Below are positions 1-8,214 of a stretch of 64,000 bases of DNA, one piece after another (position 1 is the stretch's first letter; every line of letters starts with the position of its first letter). The DNA is taken from contig NZ_CP012268.1 of NCBI RefSeq assembly GCF_001277195.1, forward strand, positions 2,852,001 to 2,916,000, given 5' to 3'. The stretch is from Cronobacter muytjensii ATCC 51329 (lineage in GTDB: Bacteria; Pseudomonadota; Gammaproteobacteria; Enterobacterales; Enterobacteriaceae). The notes under the pieces were generated by a model that saw only the letters and a list, made by a program, of their open reading frames with translations, did no database searches and was not told the DNA's origin. The position numbers and the translations under genes were made by a program.

Positions 1-1
1 C

Positions 2-661
2 TATCGCTCGCTGGTGCTGAAAACCAAAGCCTCCCCTGAACTGCTTAAGGCTGAGGCGCAGCACGGCATGAACAACGAAGAACGCACCATTGCGCTGCAC
101 ACCTTGCTCATCCGCCATCTTATCGACGGTCGCTATGAGGATTATCTCAAGGACAAAGCGCTGGCGAAGGAGCTTCAGCCGCTGGACGAAAAAGCCTTCG
201 GCGATGTGAACCTCAAGGTCTTTAACTGGAAAGGCGACGACGTGGCGGAAGGCTACGCCTGCGCGACGCTTGACGATACCGCGAAAACGCTGGCGGACCG
301 CCCTGATGACAGCCATGCGCTGAACTGTCTGGGCGAGTTCTTCCGCCTGACGGACGCCAGCGTCAACCGCTGGGGCGATACGGGCGGCAATAGCACGCTC
401 GACAGCGCCACCGACACTAATCATGCCGACGGGCAGCCCAATCGCCAGCATTATTACCAGCAGGTGATCGCCAACCCTAAAGCCGAGCCGGAAGATAAAA
501 GCTATGCGCTCTACCGTGCTGTGATGTGCTACGCGCCGTCAGGCTATAACGACTGTGGCGGTAAAGAGGTGGACAAAGCGACGCGCAAAGCCTGGTTCGG
601 GCAGCTTAAGAAAAACTGGCCAGGAAGCCCATGGGCGCAGCAGCTCAAATATTACTGGTAA
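2..661 (+). CDS. C-terminal part of an unrecognised protein (5' end outside window)
   Basis: The frame is open from base 2 to the TAA at 659-661 (219 codons). A GTG at 14 sits inside the open frame and has no Shine-Dalgarno sequence, so the gene very probably starts upstream of the window. The visible part is hydrophilic and mostly helical in character. It contains ALNCLGEFFRLTD and a Cys pair near the end (VMCYAPSGYNDCGG), which suggests a periplasmic or secreted protein with helical repeats. I do not recognise a family. The last 31 bases overlap the start of the DUF3142 gene, so the two are probably translationally coupled and act together. Confidence 0.8.
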   Translation, partial: YRSLVLKTKASPELLKAEAQHGMNNEERTIALHTLLIRHLIDGRYEDYLKDKALAKELQPLDEKAFGDVNLKVFNWKGDDVAEGYACATLDDTAKTLADRPDDSHALNCLGEFFRLTDASVNRWGDTGGNSTLDSATDTNHADGQPNRQHYYQQVIANPKAEPEDKSYALYRAVMCYAPSGYNDCGGKEVDKATRKAWFGQLKKNWPGSPWAQQLKYYW

Positions 662-1350
662 GCCTGCTGCTGGCATCAGCGGGGGCCTGGGCGCAGGCGA
701 CGCGGGCGAATGACGCCGACTACCGGGCCTTCTGGCTCTGGTCCGGCGTCAGGCCGCCCGCGGCGCTGCGTCAGGCCGAGGTTATCTATCTGCACCAGGG
801 GGAAGTGGTCACGCGCCGGGGCGAGGCGACATTCGTGCGTCTCGGTCAGCCCGTCGCCCGGCTGCGCGCACCGGCCATCTGGGTCACCGTCAGGCTGGAG
901 CGGCTCGATCTCACAGATGAGATGCTCGATACGCTCGCCCGTCTGCCCGCCCGCTGGTCGCAGGCGGGGAATCGGGTGACCGGGTTACAGATTGATTTTG
1001 ACGCCGCCACGCACCGAATCGACGACTACGACCAGTTTTTAACGCGGCTGCGGGCGCGGCTGGATGCGCGCTTCGCGCTCGGTGTCACGGGGCTGCTCGA
1101 CTGGGCGCAGACCGGCAGCATTGCGCGTCTCAACGCGCTGCCGGTGGATGAGCTGGTGGTGCAGACCTATCAGGGGCGTCATACCGTGCCGGGGTACGCC
1201 CGCTATCTGCCCGCCCTGCTGGGGCTGCGCATTCCCTTTAAAATCGGCATCGCGCAGAACGGCGAGTGGAATAAAACCGAGGAGGCGAAGCTTGCGGCCT
1301 CGCCGTGGTATCGCGGCGCGGTAATATTCGTGCTTAACGCCGGGCGCTGA
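631..1350 (+). CDS. Exported DUF3142-family protein
   Basis: A 239-residue protein with a signal peptide (hydrophobic segment about residues 5-18, Ala-rich cleavage region ending AGAWA). The body resembles the DUF3142 family: FWLWSGVRPP near the N-terminus, the LQIDFDA motif of a TIM-barrel-like fold, and a late VVQTYQG strand. No biochemical function is known for this family, and the barrel fold is my inference. It starts inside the previous gene and lies 3 bp from the convergent cueR stop. The ATG at 631 is chosen because it gives a clean signal peptide. Confidence 0.75.
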   Translation: MGAAAQILLVSLLLASAGAWAQATRANDADYRAFWLWSGVRPPAALRQAEVIYLHQGEVVTRRGEATFVRLGQPVARLRAPAIWVTVRLERLDLTDEMLDTLARLPARWSQAGNRVTGLQIDFDAATHRIDDYDQFLTRLRARLDARFALGVTGLLDWAQTGSIARLNALPVDELVVQTYQGRHTVPGYARYLPALLGLRIPFKIGIAQNGEWNKTEEAKLAASPWYRGAVIFVLNAGR

Positions 1351-1353
1351 CCC

Positions 1354-1764
1354 TTACGCGTCGGCGCGCCGGTGGCAGCAGCCCGAGAGATTATCAATAA
1401 TCGGGCAGTCGGCGCTGTCGTCGCCCGGACACGCGGCGGCGAGGTCAAGCAGTTGCTGGCGCATCGCCTGCAGGCTCTCGATATGACTTTCGATTTCCGC
1501 CACCTTTTGCAGCGTGCGCGCTTTTACATCTGCGCTATGGCGCGCCGGATCGTTAAACAGATGCACCAGCTCGCGGCACTCCTCCAGGTTAAACCCCACC
1601 AGACGCGCCTGACGCAGCAGCGTCAGCTCATCAATATGCCGCTGCGAGTAAGTCCGGTAACCGTTATCCCCGCGCAACGGCGGCGTCACCAGCCCTTTCT
1701 CTTCGTAAAAACGAATCGCTTTGCTGGTCAGCCCGGTTTTTTTCGCCACATCGCTGATATTCAT
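1354..1764 (-). CDS. cueR: Copper-responsive MerR-family regulator CueR
   Basis: A 136-residue MerR-family activator sensing cytoplasmic Cu(I). The N-terminal winged helix-turn-helix (MNISDVAKKTGLTSKAIRFY) is followed by the dimerisation helix and the metal loop. C112 and C120 in CPGDDSADC are the two Cu(I) ligands known for CueR. A CC pair near the C-terminus (LSGCCHRR) is also typical of enteric CueR. It is divergent from copA, and the shared region holds a perfect CueR operator. Length and sequence match the E. coli protein. Confidence 0.97.
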   Translation of the reverse strand: MNISDVAKKTGLTSKAIRFYEEKGLVTPPLRGDNGYRTYSQRHIDELTLLRQARLVGFNLEECRELVHLFNDPARHSADVKARTLQKVAEIESHIESLQAMRQQLLDLAAACPGDDSADCPIIDNLSGCCHRRADA

Positions 1765-1773
1765 GTTTCCCCC

Positions 1774-1804
1774 TTGACCTTCCCCTTGATGGAAGGTTTA
1801 CGCT
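1774..1804 (+). promoter_or_regulatory. CueR-controlled copA promoter
   Basis: The -35 TTGACC (1774-1779) and -10-like TACGCT (1799-1804) are separated by 19 bp, the overlong spacer characteristic of MerR-family promoters. Within it lies a perfect inverted repeat, ACCTTCC (1777-1783) and GGAAGGT (1791-1797), with a 7-bp centre. This is the known CueR box arrangement, in which CueR-Cu(I) untwists the spacer to allow transcription. Confidence 0.95.
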
Positions 1805-1872
1805 GAATAACAGTAGAACGAATACGATTTTCTGGTCAACCTGAGGTTGATCGTTAACTGAGGAGACAACGT

Positions 1873-4380
1873 ATGTCGAACACCATTGAGCTGGCCCTGG
1901 ACGGGCTTTCCTGCGGGCACTGCGTAAAACGGGTGAAAGAGAGCCTGGAGCAACGCCCGGATGTTGAGCACGCTGAGGTCACCATTGAACATGCCAGCGT
2001 GACCACCACCGCCTCTGCGCAGGCGCTTATCGATACGGTCAAACAGGCCGGCTACGACGCGACGCTCGCACACCCAAAGGCTAACCCGCTGACAGAGTCA
2101 TCAACCCCGTCGGAAGCACTGACAGCGGCGCAACCTGAGCTTCCGGCAGCCGATATCGCCATTGATGACGACAGCCGCCAGCTGCTTATCAACGGCATGA
2201 GCTGCGCCAGTTGCGTGAGCCGCGTTCAGAACGCCCTTCAGGGGGTGGCAGGCGTCACGCAGGCACGGGTCAACCTGGCGGAGCGTACGGCGCTGGTGAT
2301 GGGCCACGCGTCCGCCGATGAGCTGATTGCGGCGGTTGAAAAGGCAGGCTACGGCGCCGAAGCGATTGACGATGACGCCGAACGTCGCGAGCGCCAGCAG
2401 CAGACCGCGCAGGCAGCAATGAAGCGGTTTCGCTGGCAGGCGACGCTGGCGCTCGCCATCGGCGTGCCGGTGATGATTTGGGGCATGTTCGGCGACAATA
2501 TGATGGTCACCGATGCCAACCGGTCGCTCTGGCTGGTCATCGGCCTTATCACGCTCGGCGTGATGATTTTCGCGGGCGGCCATTTCTATCGCAGCGCCTG
2601 GAAAAGCCTGCGTAACCGCAGCGCGACAATGGACACGCTGGTCGCGCTCGGCACCGGCGCGGCGTGGCTCTACTCCATGAGCGTTAACCTCTGGCCGCAG
2701 CATTTCCCGATGGAAGCCCGCCACCTCTATTACGAAGCCAGCGCCATGATTATCGGTCTGATTAACCTCGGCCATATGCTGGAGGCGCGCGCGCGTCAGC
2801 GTTCGTCGAAGGCGCTGGAACGCCTGCTGGATCTGACGCCGCCGGTCGCGCGCGTCGTCACCCCGGAAGGCGAAAAAAGCGTGCCGCTGGCGGAGGTCAC
2901 GCCGGGCATGACGCTGCGACTCACCACCGGCGATCGCGTGCCGGTGGATGGCAACATCACCGATGGCGAAGGCTGGTTTGACGAAGCGATGTTAACCGGC
3001 GAGCCGGTGCCGCAGCAAAAAGCGGCGGGTGATGCGATACACGCGGGCACCGTCGTGCAGGATGGCAGCGTGCTGTTTCGCGCCGCCGCGGTGGGCAACC
3101 ACACCACGCTGTCGCGCATTATTCGTATGGTGCGCCAGGCGCAGAGCAGCAAGCCGGAAATCGGCAAGCTGGCCGATCGCATCTCTGCGGTCTTCGTGCC
3201 GGTGGTGGTGCTGATTGCGCTCCTAAGCGGCGCGGTCTGGTTCTTCGCAGGCCCCGCACCGCAGATTGTCTATACGCTGGTTATCGTCACCACGGTGCTT
3301 ATCATCGCCTGCCCATGCGCGCTGGGGCTCGCCACACCGATGTCGATTATCTCCGGCGTCGGGCGCGCGGCGGAGTTCGGCGTACTGGTGCGCGACGCGG
3401 ATGCGCTACAACGGGCCAGCGACGTGGATACGCTGGTGTTTGATAAAACCGGTACGCTGACCGAAGGCAAACCGCAGGTGGCGGCCATCGCCACTACTGG
3501 CGAAATCACCGAAGCCGACGCGCTGCGCCTTGCCGCCGCGCTTGAGCAAGGCTCCAGCCACCCGCTGGCGCGCGCCATTATCGAGCGTGCCGGAGGGGCT
3601 TCCCTGCCCGCCATCAGCGGTTTCAGAACGCTGCGCGGGCTGGGCGTAAGCGGTGCGGCAGAGGGTAAAACGCTGCTGCTCGGCAATCAGGCGCTGCTTG
3701 AGGAAAACGGCATCGCGACCGACGCGCTGCGCGACGAGGCGCAGCGTCAGGCGAGCCTCGGCGCCACGCCGGTGCTGCTGGCGGTGGACGGTAAGCTGGC
3801 GGCGCTGTTCGCCATTCGCGATCCGCTGCGTGAAGACAGCGCCGCCGCGCTGGCGCGTTTGCATCGCGAAGGCTACCGTCTGGTGATGCTGACCGGCGAT
3901 AACGCCGTGACCGCCAACGCCATTGCCCGCGAAGCGGGTATTGACGAGGTGATCGCAGGCGTACTGCCGGACGGCAAAGCGCAGGCCATTAAGCAACTCC
4001 AGCAGGCGGGCCGCAAGGTGGCGATGGTTGGCGACGGCATCAACGACGCCCCGGCGCTGGCCCAGGCGGAAGTAGGCATCGCGATGGGCGGCGGCAGCGA
4101 CGTGGCGATTGAAACCGCGGCCATCACGCTGATGCGCCACAGCCTGACGGGTGTCGCCGACGCGATGGCTATCGCTAAAGCGACGCTTGGCAATATGAAG
4201 CAGAACCTGTTGGGCGCCTTTATCTATAACGCGCTCGGCATCCCCATCGCGGCGGGTATCCTGTGGCCGCTGACCGGCACGCTGTTAAACCCGGTAGTGG
4301 CGGGCGCGGCGATGGCGCTGTCATCCATTACTGTCGTGAGCAACGCCAACCGGCTGCTGCGCTTTACGCCGAAACCGTAA
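1873..4380 (+). CDS. copA: Cu(I)-translocating P1B-type ATPase CopA
   Basis: An 835-residue inner-membrane copper exporter using ATP to move cytoplasmic Cu(I) to the periplasm. Two N-terminal heavy-metal domains carry CxxC motifs (C14/C17 and C111/C114). Then come the transmembrane helices, the phosphatase motif TGEP, the intramembrane CPC (residues 480-482), the phosphorylation motif DKTGTLTEG (D524), the SSHPLA nucleotide-domain motif and GDGINDAP. Length is that of the E. coli enzyme. It is driven by the CueR promoter and followed by a strong terminator. An internal frameshift signal after codon 69 would also yield a free copper chaperone. Confidence 0.98.
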   Translation: MSNTIELALDGLSCGHCVKRVKESLEQRPDVEHAEVTIEHASVTTTASAQALIDTVKQAGYDATLAHPKANPLTESSTPSEALTAAQPELPAADIAIDDDSRQLLINGMSCASCVSRVQNALQGVAGVTQARVNLAERTALVMGHASADELIAAVEKAGYGAEAIDDDAERRERQQQTAQAAMKRFRWQATLALAIGVPVMIWGMFGDNMMVTDANRSLWLVIGLITLGVMIFAGGHFYRSAWKSLRNRSATMDTLVALGTGAAWLYSMSVNLWPQHFPMEARHLYYEASAMIIGLINLGHMLEARARQRSSKALERLLDLTPPVARVVTPEGEKSVPLAEVTPGMTLRLTTGDRVPVDGNITDGEGWFDEAMLTGEPVPQQKAAGDAIHAGTVVQDGSVLFRAAAVGNHTTLSRIIRMVRQAQSSKPEIGKLADRISAVFVPVVVLIALLSGAVWFFAGPAPQIVYTLVIVTTVLIIACPCALGLATPMSIISGVGRAAEFGVLVRDADALQRASDVDTLVFDKTGTLTEGKPQVAAIATTGEITEADALRLAAALEQGSSHPLARAIIERAGGASLPAISGFRTLRGLGVSGAAEGKTLLLGNQALLEENGIATDALRDEAQRQASLGATPVLLAVDGKLAALFAIRDPLREDSAAALARLHREGYRLVMLTGDNAVTANAIAREAGIDEVIAGVLPDGKAQAIKQLQQAGRKVAMVGDGINDAPALAQAEVGIAMGGGSDVAIETAAITLMRHSLTGVADAMAIAKATLGNMKQNLLGAFIYNALGIPIAAGILWPLTGTLLNPVVAGAAMALSSITVVSNANRLLRFTPKP
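2073..2128 (+). promoter_or_regulatory. copA programmed -1 frameshift signal (CopA(Z) chaperone)
   Basis: The slippery heptamer C CCA AAG lies at 2073-2079, codons 68-69 of copA. A -1 slip places the ribosome on GGC TAA (2079-2084), so translation ends after one Gly and releases a 70-residue protein holding only the first CxxC metal domain. Six bases after the heptamer, CCGCTG (2086-2091) can pair with CAGCGG (2123-2128), a candidate stimulatory stem or pseudoknot. The same heptamer, the final Gly and the 70-residue product are established for E. coli CopA(Z); conservation here is seen directly. Confidence 0.9.
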
Positions 4381-4386
4381 TGTCAG

Positions 4387-4408
4387 GCCCGCTCCGGCGG
4401 GCTTTTTT
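4387..4408 (+). terminator. Rho-independent terminator of copA
   Basis: GCCCGC (4387-4392), loop TCCG, GCGGGC (4397-4402), then six T residues (4403-4408), beginning 7 bp after the copA stop. Confidence 0.95.
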
Positions 4409-4424
4409 GTGAATACGCGCGAAA

Positions 4425-4450
4425 TGGCGGGTGCGCTTCGCTTACCTGTT
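4425..4450. repeat. REP-like dispersed palindrome
   Basis: GGCGGGTGCGCTTCGCTTACC followed by a partial inverted arm. It shares the GGGTGCGCTTCGCTTACCC core found at several other intergenic sites in this window (9910, 10320, 10377, 17607, 50395, 50446). This is an extragenic palindrome of the REP/BIME kind, located just after the copA terminator. Confidence 0.6.
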
Positions 4451-4560
4451 CTGGCGTTTTATGGCGCACGCCTCTCCACGTACCTGCCCCCCGGCCCCCT
4501 CTCGTTTGCACGCGTCACGTCTGCGCGTTAGCATGGCTTTTTTACTCAGGGAAAGTGGTT

Positions 4561-5358
4561 ATGGGCCTGTTACGTCGTCTGCGCACCTGGTTTGACAGCC
4601 TGCGTCCCGGTTATCCGTGGCCCGCAGTGGATATTACGCTGCCAGGCGGCCGCTACCTGCACCTGGTCGGCAGCATCCATATGGGCACGCCCGATATGTC
4701 GCCGCTACCCGCCCGCCTGGTGGAAAAACTAAAGCGCGCCGATGCGCTGATTGTCGAAGCCGATATCCGCGGCGACGCCTCGCCCTTCGGCGATGTGCCG
4801 CTCTGCCCGCCGCTGCGCGAGCGTCTCGACGAGGCGCTGTTCAGCCAGCTTGAAAAGCGCATCGACGACCTGGCGCTGCCGCTTTCCCGGCTGGACGACC
4901 TGCCGCTGTGGCAGGTGGCGTTGATTCTACAGGCGCACCAGGCGCAGCGCCTCGGCCTGCGGCCTGATTTCGGGATCGATTTTCAGCTGTTAAATGCGGC
5001 CGAAACGCATCAGGTAGCGGTTAAGGAGCTGGAGGGCGCGCAAAGTCAGGTAGCGCTGCTGCGCCGTTTGCCGCAGGAGGGTCTGGCGCTGCTGGAGGAT
5101 ACCCTGACCCACTGGCACACCAACGCGCGGCTGTTGCAGATTATGATTGGCTGGTGGATGGCGCGCCCGCCGGAAGCGGATAACGTCGCGCTGCCGAACA
5201 CCTTCAGCGCCGAGCTGGGGGATATGCTGATGCAGCAGCGTAACCGGCAGTGGCACCAGTATCTGTTGACGCTGCCGCCGGGCCGCTATGTGGTGGCGGT
5301 CGGCGCACTGCATCTCTATGGTGAAGACAACCTGCCGGCGATGTTCCGCGCGCGCTAA
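4561..5358 (+). CDS. ybaP: YbaP, TraB/GumN-family protein
   Basis: A 265-residue protein of the TraB/GumN (Tiki-like) superfamily. The two signature GxxH motifs are GSIH near residues 33-36 and GALH near the C-terminus; in this family such residues form a metal-dependent protease-like site. Family members are usually exported, but the E. coli protein has no assigned role. The ATG at 4561 is preferred over the in-frame GTG at 4555 because AGGGA at 4548-4552 is spaced correctly only for the ATG, and the length then matches E. coli YbaP. Confidence 0.9.
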   Translation: MGLLRRLRTWFDSLRPGYPWPAVDITLPGGRYLHLVGSIHMGTPDMSPLPARLVEKLKRADALIVEADIRGDASPFGDVPLCPPLRERLDEALFSQLEKRIDDLALPLSRLDDLPLWQVALILQAHQAQRLGLRPDFGIDFQLLNAAETHQVAVKELEGAQSQVALLRRLPQEGLALLEDTLTHWHTNARLLQIMIGWWMARPPEADNVALPNTFSAELGDMLMQQRNRQWHQYLLTLPPGRYVVAVGALHLYGEDNLPAMFRAR

Positions 5359-5440
5359 AAAAGAAGGCCAGTATCGCTACTGGCCCGTCAAAGAGGAACT
5401 TTCATTATTGTCGTTATGCCGCCCGCGAAGCGAACGGTTG
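5357..5440 (-). ncRNA. chiX: ChiX (SroB/MicM) small regulatory RNA
   Basis: An Hfq-binding small RNA that represses chitoporin (chiP) and related mRNAs. It lies between ybaP and ybaK on the opposite strand, exactly as in E. coli. The minus strand carries GCGGCATAA, ATGAAAGTTCCTCTTTGACG and then the terminator hairpin GGCCAGTA-gcga-TACTGGCC (5366-5385) followed by TTCTTTTTT. The CCTCTTTGACG stretch is the conserved seed region. A +1 near 5440 and the end of the T run at 5357 give 84 nt, the known length. The exact 5' end is inferred from the promoter. Confidence 0.93.
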
Positions 5441-5445
5441 CGGCG

Positions 5446-5474
5446 ATTGTCGCGCAATCCATACACGCTGCCAA
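5446..5474 (-). promoter_or_regulatory. chiX sigma-70 promoter
   Basis: On the minus strand, -35 TTGGCA (5474-5469), a 17-bp spacer and -10 GACAAT (5451-5446), placed 5-6 bp upstream of the inferred ChiX start. Confidence 0.8.
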
Positions 5475-5558
5475 TATAATCCAGCAAGCTGATACAATTT
5501 TTTCGGACATCAACGGCGCTATGCTGCGCCGACAGACCACAGAAATGGGAAAGGAAAG

Positions 5559-6038
5559 ATGACGCCCGCCGTGAAATTACTCGAAAAAAATAAAATACCT
5601 TTCACGCTGCACACGTATGAGCACGATCCAAACGAAACCAACTTTGGCGATGAAGTGGTGCGTAAGCTCGGGCTTAATGCAGAGCAGGTTTATAAAACGC
5701 TGCTGGTGGCGGTAAACGGTGATATGAAACAGCTGGCGGTCGCCGTGACGCCGGTTGCGACACAACTCGATTTAAAAAAGGTCGCTAAGGCGCTGGGCGC
5801 TAAGAAAGTGGAAATGGCAGACCCGATGATAGCGCAGCGCACCACCGGCTATCTGGTGGGCGGCATCAGCCCGCTTGGGCAGAAAAAGCGCCTGCCGACG
5901 CTGATAGACGCGCCAGCCCGCGACTTCCCGGCCATTTATATTTCTGGCGGCAAGCGCGGGCTGGATATCGAACTGGCGGCGGCGGATGTAGCGAAACTGC
6001 TGAGCGCGCAGTTCGCCGATATCGCCCGTCGCGACTGA
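5559..6038 (+). CDS. ybaK: Cys-tRNA(Pro)/Cys-tRNA(Cys) deacylase YbaK
   Basis: A 159-residue cytoplasmic trans-editing enzyme of the ProX/YbaK superfamily. In E. coli it hydrolyses Cys mischarged on tRNA(Pro) by prolyl-tRNA synthetase. The sequence shows the conserved start TPAVKLLEKNKIPF, the YKTLLV strand, the central DLKKVAKALGAKK helix and the GYLVGGISPLGQKK substrate-pocket segment including the catalytic Lys region. A good Shine-Dalgarno (GGAAAGGA) precedes the ATG. Its stop is one base from the convergent ushA stop, and no terminator is visible between them. Confidence 0.97.
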   Translation: MTPAVKLLEKNKIPFTLHTYEHDPNETNFGDEVVRKLGLNAEQVYKTLLVAVNGDMKQLAVAVTPVATQLDLKKVAKALGAKKVEMADPMIAQRTTGYLVGGISPLGQKKRLPTLIDAPARDFPAIYISGGKRGLDIELAAADVAKLLSAQFADIARRD

Positions 6039-6039
6039 G

Positions 6040-7692
6040 TTACTGCCAGCTCACCTCGCCTTTCGGCTCAAACGCGTTTACATCCAGCGGCGAGTTCTGC
6101 TGGATGTACTGTTTCAGCACTTCCGCATCCACAAAACCGGTGTTGACGTAGCCTGGCGTTTTATCGATGGCCGGATAGCCGTCGCCGCCGGTAGCGTTAA
6201 AGCTGAGCGTCGCCATACGGTAAGTTTTCGCCGGGTCGACCGGTTCGCCTTTGATTTTCACATCATTGAGCGTGCCGCCAGACGCCGTAAAGCTCACGTT
6301 GGCAAACTGCGGATAAGCGCCGGAATCCGGTTTTTTCTGCGCGACCGCCGTCAGGTATTCCACGACCTCTTTACCCGTCATATCGACATACACCAGCGTG
6401 TTGCCGAATGGCTGTACCTTGAGCACATCTTTATAGGTAATGTCGCCGCCCTCGATGGAATCGCGAATGCCGCCGCCGCTCATCACCGCGAAATCAGCCC
6501 CGGTGCGGGCTATCTGGGCGTTGAGAATTAAATGGCCCATGCTGGTCTGCACAAAGCGCACCTTGCTGCGGTCGCCCTCAAGACGCCCGTTAACGCTGCC
6601 GATTTTCACCATCAGCTGCGCCTGGCCCTTTTTCTGATACGGCGTCAGCAGCGAGAGCATCTGCGGGTTCTCCGGGATCTGCGGCGTGTAGAGCACGCGC
6701 TCGCTGTCGCCGTTATCCCAGGTCACTTTTTTCTTCAGGTTGACAGGAATGAGCTGATAGCGCACCAGCTTCATTTCGCCGTTGCGGAACTGGAAATCGG
6801 CGCGGCCGACATATTTGCCCCACTCATGGGCCTGCACAATCCAGGTGCCGTTCTGCTGGTCCGGCGCGCACGGGGTGCCCGGCACGTAATCGACCTGCTT
6901 TTTATTTTCCGAGGCCATGCAGACCGGATCCTGCGAGTGGCCGCCCACAATCATGGTAAGCGCCCCTGGCGGCAACGCGCGCGCCAGTTCGACATCGCCC
7001 GGCGCGTTAGAGCCGTGGTTGCCGTCATCGTAATGCCCCATATGGGTCGCGGCGATAATCACATCCGGTTTTTCAGTCTGCTGCAGCTCCTGAATTACCA
7101 GTTTGGCTTCGTCGGCAGGCTTGCGAAATTCGATATCAGTGAAAAATTCCGGATTGCCGATTTTCGCCGTGTCGTCGGTCGTAAGCCCAATCACGGCGAT
7201 TTTAATGCCCTGCGGTTTGAAAATGGCCCAGGGCTTGAAAAGCCGCTCATTGGTGCTTTTCTGGTAGATATTGGCGGAGAGGAGCGGGAATTTGGCCCAC
7301 TTTTGCTGCTGGCGCAGCACGCTCAGCGGGTTATCGAATTCATGGTTGCCAACGGCCATCGCGTCATAGCCAATCAGGTTCATGCCGCGAAAATCGGGCT
7401 CGGCGTCCTGGAGATCGGATTCCGGCACGCCGGTGTTGATATCACCGCCAGAGAGCAACAGCACGCTGCCGCCCTGGGCCGTGACCTCGCGGCGCACGCT
7501 GTCGACCAGCGTTTTTTGCGCCGCCAGCCCATATTCGCCATATTCGTTACGCCAGAAATGACCGTGATGATCGTTGGTGTGCAAAATGGTGATGTTATAC
7601 GTTTTATCCTGCTCCCAGGCGGATGCGCCGCCGCTCAGCAGGCTAAGCCCCGCCAGCAGCGCGACAGCCAACCCTTTTCTGGCTAACCCCAT
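6040..7692 (-). CDS. ushA: Periplasmic UDP-sugar hydrolase / 5'-nucleotidase UshA
   Basis: A 550-residue periplasmic enzyme that hydrolyses UDP-glucose and nucleoside monophosphates for scavenging. A Sec signal peptide (about residues 1-25, ending GASA) is followed by the metallophosphatase motifs HTNDHHGHF, GGDINTG, GNHEFD, ATHMGH and VGGHSQDP, which hold the two-metal site. The C-terminal domain supplies nucleotide binding. The Cys pair flanking the VCMASENKKQ segment matches the known UshA disulfide. AGGGAGAG is a suitable ribosome site. It is convergent with ybaK. Confidence 0.97.
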   Translation of the reverse strand: MGLARKGLAVALLAGLSLLSGGASAWEQDKTYNITILHTNDHHGHFWRNEYGEYGLAAQKTLVDSVRREVTAQGGSVLLLSGGDINTGVPESDLQDAEPDFRGMNLIGYDAMAVGNHEFDNPLSVLRQQQKWAKFPLLSANIYQKSTNERLFKPWAIFKPQGIKIAVIGLTTDDTAKIGNPEFFTDIEFRKPADEAKLVIQELQQTEKPDVIIAATHMGHYDDGNHGSNAPGDVELARALPPGALTMIVGGHSQDPVCMASENKKQVDYVPGTPCAPDQQNGTWIVQAHEWGKYVGRADFQFRNGEMKLVRYQLIPVNLKKKVTWDNGDSERVLYTPQIPENPQMLSLLTPYQKKGQAQLMVKIGSVNGRLEGDRSKVRFVQTSMGHLILNAQIARTGADFAVMSGGGIRDSIEGGDITYKDVLKVQPFGNTLVYVDMTGKEVVEYLTAVAQKKPDSGAYPQFANVSFTASGGTLNDVKIKGEPVDPAKTYRMATLSFNATGGDGYPAIDKTPGYVNTGFVDAEVLKQYIQQNSPLDVNAFEPKGEVSWQ

Positions 7693-8214
7693 GACAACTC
7701 TCCCTATCCTTAACGTGAAATGCTGAAATTACAGCGCCAGCCGAACATACTCAACTTTGTTTTCAGATTTGCGACTTTCCTCAAAACCGCACGCCAGAAG
7801 GAAGCAAAGTTTATGCCTTATTCACCAGGCGGGGTTTCAGGCCGTGGCCTGCAAAAAAGCGCCGCCCCCGACTCAATCTTTATGATTGCTATCATCTTGC
7901 AGTCATCTTTCCGTCAAAAATCCGCCATTTAACACCAAACTCTCGTTATTGAAGGGCGCCGCCTGTTTTTTCCGCCTAAAACAGGTCTTTTTACAGGGAG
8001 AATCGTGCCTTATTCTGACGACTTACCCGCATGGCATCTTGCTTTACTCAAGATAATATTGAGTTATGTCGTCACTTTGCATTTTTTTGCGCTTAATGGA
8101 CGATTTCAGAAAGTTTTCGCTAATTTTCTCCTCCGCGCTGCCGAAAATTGTCATAAACTGTTACGAGTTGCACGCAAAACATCCGGTGTACCACATTCAA
8201 CGAAAGGAGACGGA
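7693..8214. other. ushA-ybaL divergent intergenic region
   Basis: About 520 bp without a supported gene. It must hold the divergent ushA and ybaL promoters. A short perfect palindrome, CAGGCC-GT-GGCCTG (7838-7851), is visible but lacks a T run. An open frame continues upstream of ybaL from 8005, but it has no ribosome site and is not conserved with E. coli YbaL. In E. coli the fosmidomycin exporter gene fsr sits between these two genes; I see no remnant of it here. Confidence 0.6.

Noticed and set aside
6532..7686. 384-codon plus-strand ORF opposite ushA
   Set aside because: Shadow of ushA codon bias; no motifs.
7720..7932. 70-codon ORF between ushA and ybaL
   Set aside because: No ribosome site and no recognisable family; it lies in the divergent promoter region.
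8005..8214. N-terminal extension of YbaL
   Set aside because: In frame, but there is no Shine-Dalgarno at 8005, the sequence is unlike YbaL, and a strong ribosome site precedes 8215.
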